Origin: Coemansia sp. RSA 1804
Lineage: Eukaryota > Kickxellomycota > Kickxellomycetes > Kickxellales > Kickxellaceae
DNA: 18,554 nucleotides
Reading direction: 5' to 3'
NCBI GenBank assembly: GCA_027578815.1
Contig: JANBTH010000386.1
Location: 1-18,554, forward strand
Translations under genes and position numbers: made by a program
Notes under the pieces: generated by a model
What the model was told of the DNA's origin: nothing
The model's database searches: none
What the model saw: only the letters and a program-made list of their open reading frames with translations
Shown: piece after piece, positions 17,394 to 18,554 of the stretch
Layout of the letters: the number at the start of each line of letters is the position of its first letter
Numbering within the stretch: the first letter of the stretch is position 1

Positions 17394-17402
17394 CTTTATA
17401 TA
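17394..17402 (-). promoter_or_regulatory. Distal TATA box upstream of the Mbp1-like gene
   Basis: The - strand reads TATATAAAG, a full match to the TATA consensus, about 490 nt upstream of the start codon. If transcription begins about 30 nt downstream, the leader would be long, pyrimidine-rich and could include a short intron: a GTGAGT donor is at 17032-17027 and a TAG acceptor ends at 16983. Confidence 0.35.
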
Positions 17403-17707
17403 CGCCTGACTCTTGCCAAAGCGAACAATTTACAGGGGGGGGCTTGCGTTGGATCCGGCTCCGTTCGTTTGGTTCAAGAGCCAAACCGTGCGTTAGAGGC
17501 TTACCTTTGTGTTTTGCGAGTATTGGGACTCCGAGAAAACTTTGCTTCGTTAAAATGGAATGCCTTTTAAAGGCTCAACCAGATGAGAGCAGCAAGAAAA
17601 AAGTCGCTCTGCTTGCTCGTTTCAGAAGAACAAAAAAGGCACTGGAAAAAAGAGAAAAATGTCTCGCATCAATGGGAAGGAAATGAGAATGAAAAAGAAA
17701 AAAGAGA

Positions 17708-17724
17708 ACGCGACACGCTCGCGT
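17708..17724. promoter_or_regulatory. Perfect inverted repeat with two ACGCG cores
   Basis: ACGCGA, a five-base spacer, then TCGCGT form a perfect 6-bp inverted repeat, so an ACGCG core is present on each strand. ACGCG is the core recognised by MBF-type APSES factors. The site is about 800 bp upstream of the Mbp1-like gene, in the gap shared with the 3' end of eIF2-gamma. Confidence 0.35.
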
Positions 17725-17984
17725 AAGAAGAAGAATCGGCGCATGCATAAAAATCCCACCACTTTTTGCCCCCTTTTACGTGTTTGCATCCCACGCTTTC
17801 CTTGCTTCTTTTTTCGAACTTTTATATTTGAGTATGCTTGCATTCATTACTCGACTGAGCAACAAAATCCTTGGCTGTAAAACCCAATACCACAGCTGCG
17901 CTGTATGATTCTTTTGGATTCTATTGTAGGCCTGTATGGTTAGCAGCTACTCATAATGAAGAAAACAGCGCTCGTAAACATCTT

Positions 17985-17990
17985 TTTATT
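17985..17990 (-). terminator. Candidate poly(A) signal of the eIF2-gamma gene
   Basis: The - strand reads GGCAATAAAAA, identical over 11 bases to the signal after the ATPase-inhibitor gene. It is about 320 nt beyond the eIF2-gamma stop codon, so the 3' untranslated region would be fairly long. No nearer canonical - strand AATAAA is visible. Confidence 0.4.
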
Positions 17991-18312
17991 GCCATAACCT
18001 TTTCAAAAAGAAACGAGAGGACCATGAACAAATATGCTTTAGAGATACTCTCAGCCCCAGGCATATTGCTTCGCATGCCATTGCAGATATGTATTTTCCT
18101 CTTGAAGGACGGCTATCTCAGTACACCAGCAGATAGTCGTACGAAATGTAACCAGTGAGTAGATAGATATCTTAAAGGACATGGACCAAGCCAAAAAAAA
18201 GATATCCATTCTTTTTTAGAGCAAGAAAAAATAGAGGTGAGAATTGCACATGCGATGGAAAAGAAATAAAGCTACAAAAATAGCCAAAAGCAAGATCCAA
18301 ATAGCCAGCCGC

Positions 18313-18554
18313 CTAGTCATCGCCAAGGTCGTAGGCCTTGCCCTTTACAATGCTGGCCCAGCCGATAAGACGCCAGCGCATGCCGTAGCGCCTGCTCATA
18401 GCAATCTTCTCACCAGGCTCTGCGCATGTCGGCTTATACAGCGCTAGCTTGGCCAGATCTGCCTTGACACCCGTGACACGCGCACCAATAACAAAGGATC
18501 CAATTGCAACCATCACAAGCTCGTTCTTGGTGAGCTTGGCAACCTTGGACTGCT
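18313..18554 (-). CDS. GCD11: Translation initiation factor eIF2 subunit gamma, C-terminal end
   Basis: Only the last 80 residues are in the window; the gene continues past the right edge. eIF2-gamma is the GTPase subunit of the trimeric factor that brings initiator Met-tRNA to the small ribosomal subunit in the cytosol. What is visible is the end of the C-terminal beta-barrel domain: KLTKNELVMVAIGS, GARVTGVKADLAKL, GEKIAMSRR and WRLIGWASIVKG, all typical of this family and of its archaeal relatives. The ATG at 18516 is internal, since the frame stays open and family-like to the window edge. The tail ends in an acidic LGDD, as is common in eukaryotic members. Confidence 0.93.
   Translation of the reverse strand, partial: QSKVAKLTKNELVMVAIGSFVIGARVTGVKADLAKLALYKPTCAEPGEKIAMSRRYGMRWRLIGWASIVKGKAYDLGDD

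Larger units (their letters stand above)
16907..18312. other. Long gap: Mbp1-like upstream region and eIF2-gamma 3' region
   Basis: About 1.4 kb with no supported gene. The + strand is purine-rich between about 17160 and 17360, meaning pyrimidine-rich in the sense of the Mbp1-like gene. A 172-codon + strand open frame (17168-17686) is low-complexity and resembles no family. A short hairpin, GTTTGG/CCAAAC with an 8-nt loop, lies at 17467-17486. The part from about 17750 to 18312 is AT-rich and probably belongs to the eIF2-gamma 3' end. Confidence 0.5.

Noticed and set aside
17168..17686. 172-residue + strand open frame upstream of the Mbp1-like gene
   Set aside because: It is Lys/Arg/Glu-rich because the DNA is purine-rich on this strand; there is no family resemblance and it spans the promoter elements of the neighbouring gene.
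1..18554. tRNA, rRNA, transposon, CRISPR or viral segments
   Set aside because: No tRNA B-box context, rRNA-like sequence, terminal repeats, transposase or polymerase motif, or spaced repeat array was seen on either strand.

Overview
This window looks like nuclear DNA from a fungus. It carries seven protein genes that belong to conserved fungal or eukaryotic families: an NHP6-type HMG-box protein, seipin, an Ams1-type alpha-mannosidase, the mitochondrial F1-ATPase inhibitor, an NST1-family protein, an Mbp1/Res-type APSES cell-cycle factor and the end of eIF2-gamma. NST1 and the APSES-ankyrin factor are typical of fungi. Every coding region reads as one uninterrupted frame, so the genome is intron-poor within coding sequence. 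Coding regions are GC-rich with strongly biased codons, while the gaps are AT-rich and pyrimidine-rich on the coding strand upstream of starts. An early-diverging intron-poor lineage such as Kickxellomycotina is possible, but that placement is a guess from style and not from a phylogenetic marker.

Layout: the NHP6-like gene (597-986) and seipin (2045-3142) are on the + strand. The other five genes are on the - strand: alpha-mannosidase (3352-6570), ATPase inhibitor (7356-7619), NST1-like (8106-12866), Mbp1-like (13997-16906) and eIF2-gamma (18313 to beyond the right edge). Seipin and mannosidase converge with only 209 bp between stop codons. The other intergenic gaps are roughly 0.5-1.4 kb, and I find no further gene, tRNA or rRNA in them.

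The genes do not form a pathway. The only link suggested by the sequence is regulatory: the Mbp1-like protein belongs to the family that binds ACGCG cores, and such cores occur as two ACGCGT boxes upstream of the NHP6-like gene and as a perfect ACGCG inverted repeat upstream of the Mbp1-like gene itself. Two genes (NHP6-like and the ATPase inhibitor) also show well-formed candidate introns in the 5' leader, ending just before the start codon.

I found no mobile element, CRISPR array, virus-like segment, toxin gene or novel multi-gene system. The unusual points are mainly promoter architecture, leader introns, start-codon choice and low-complexity protein tails.
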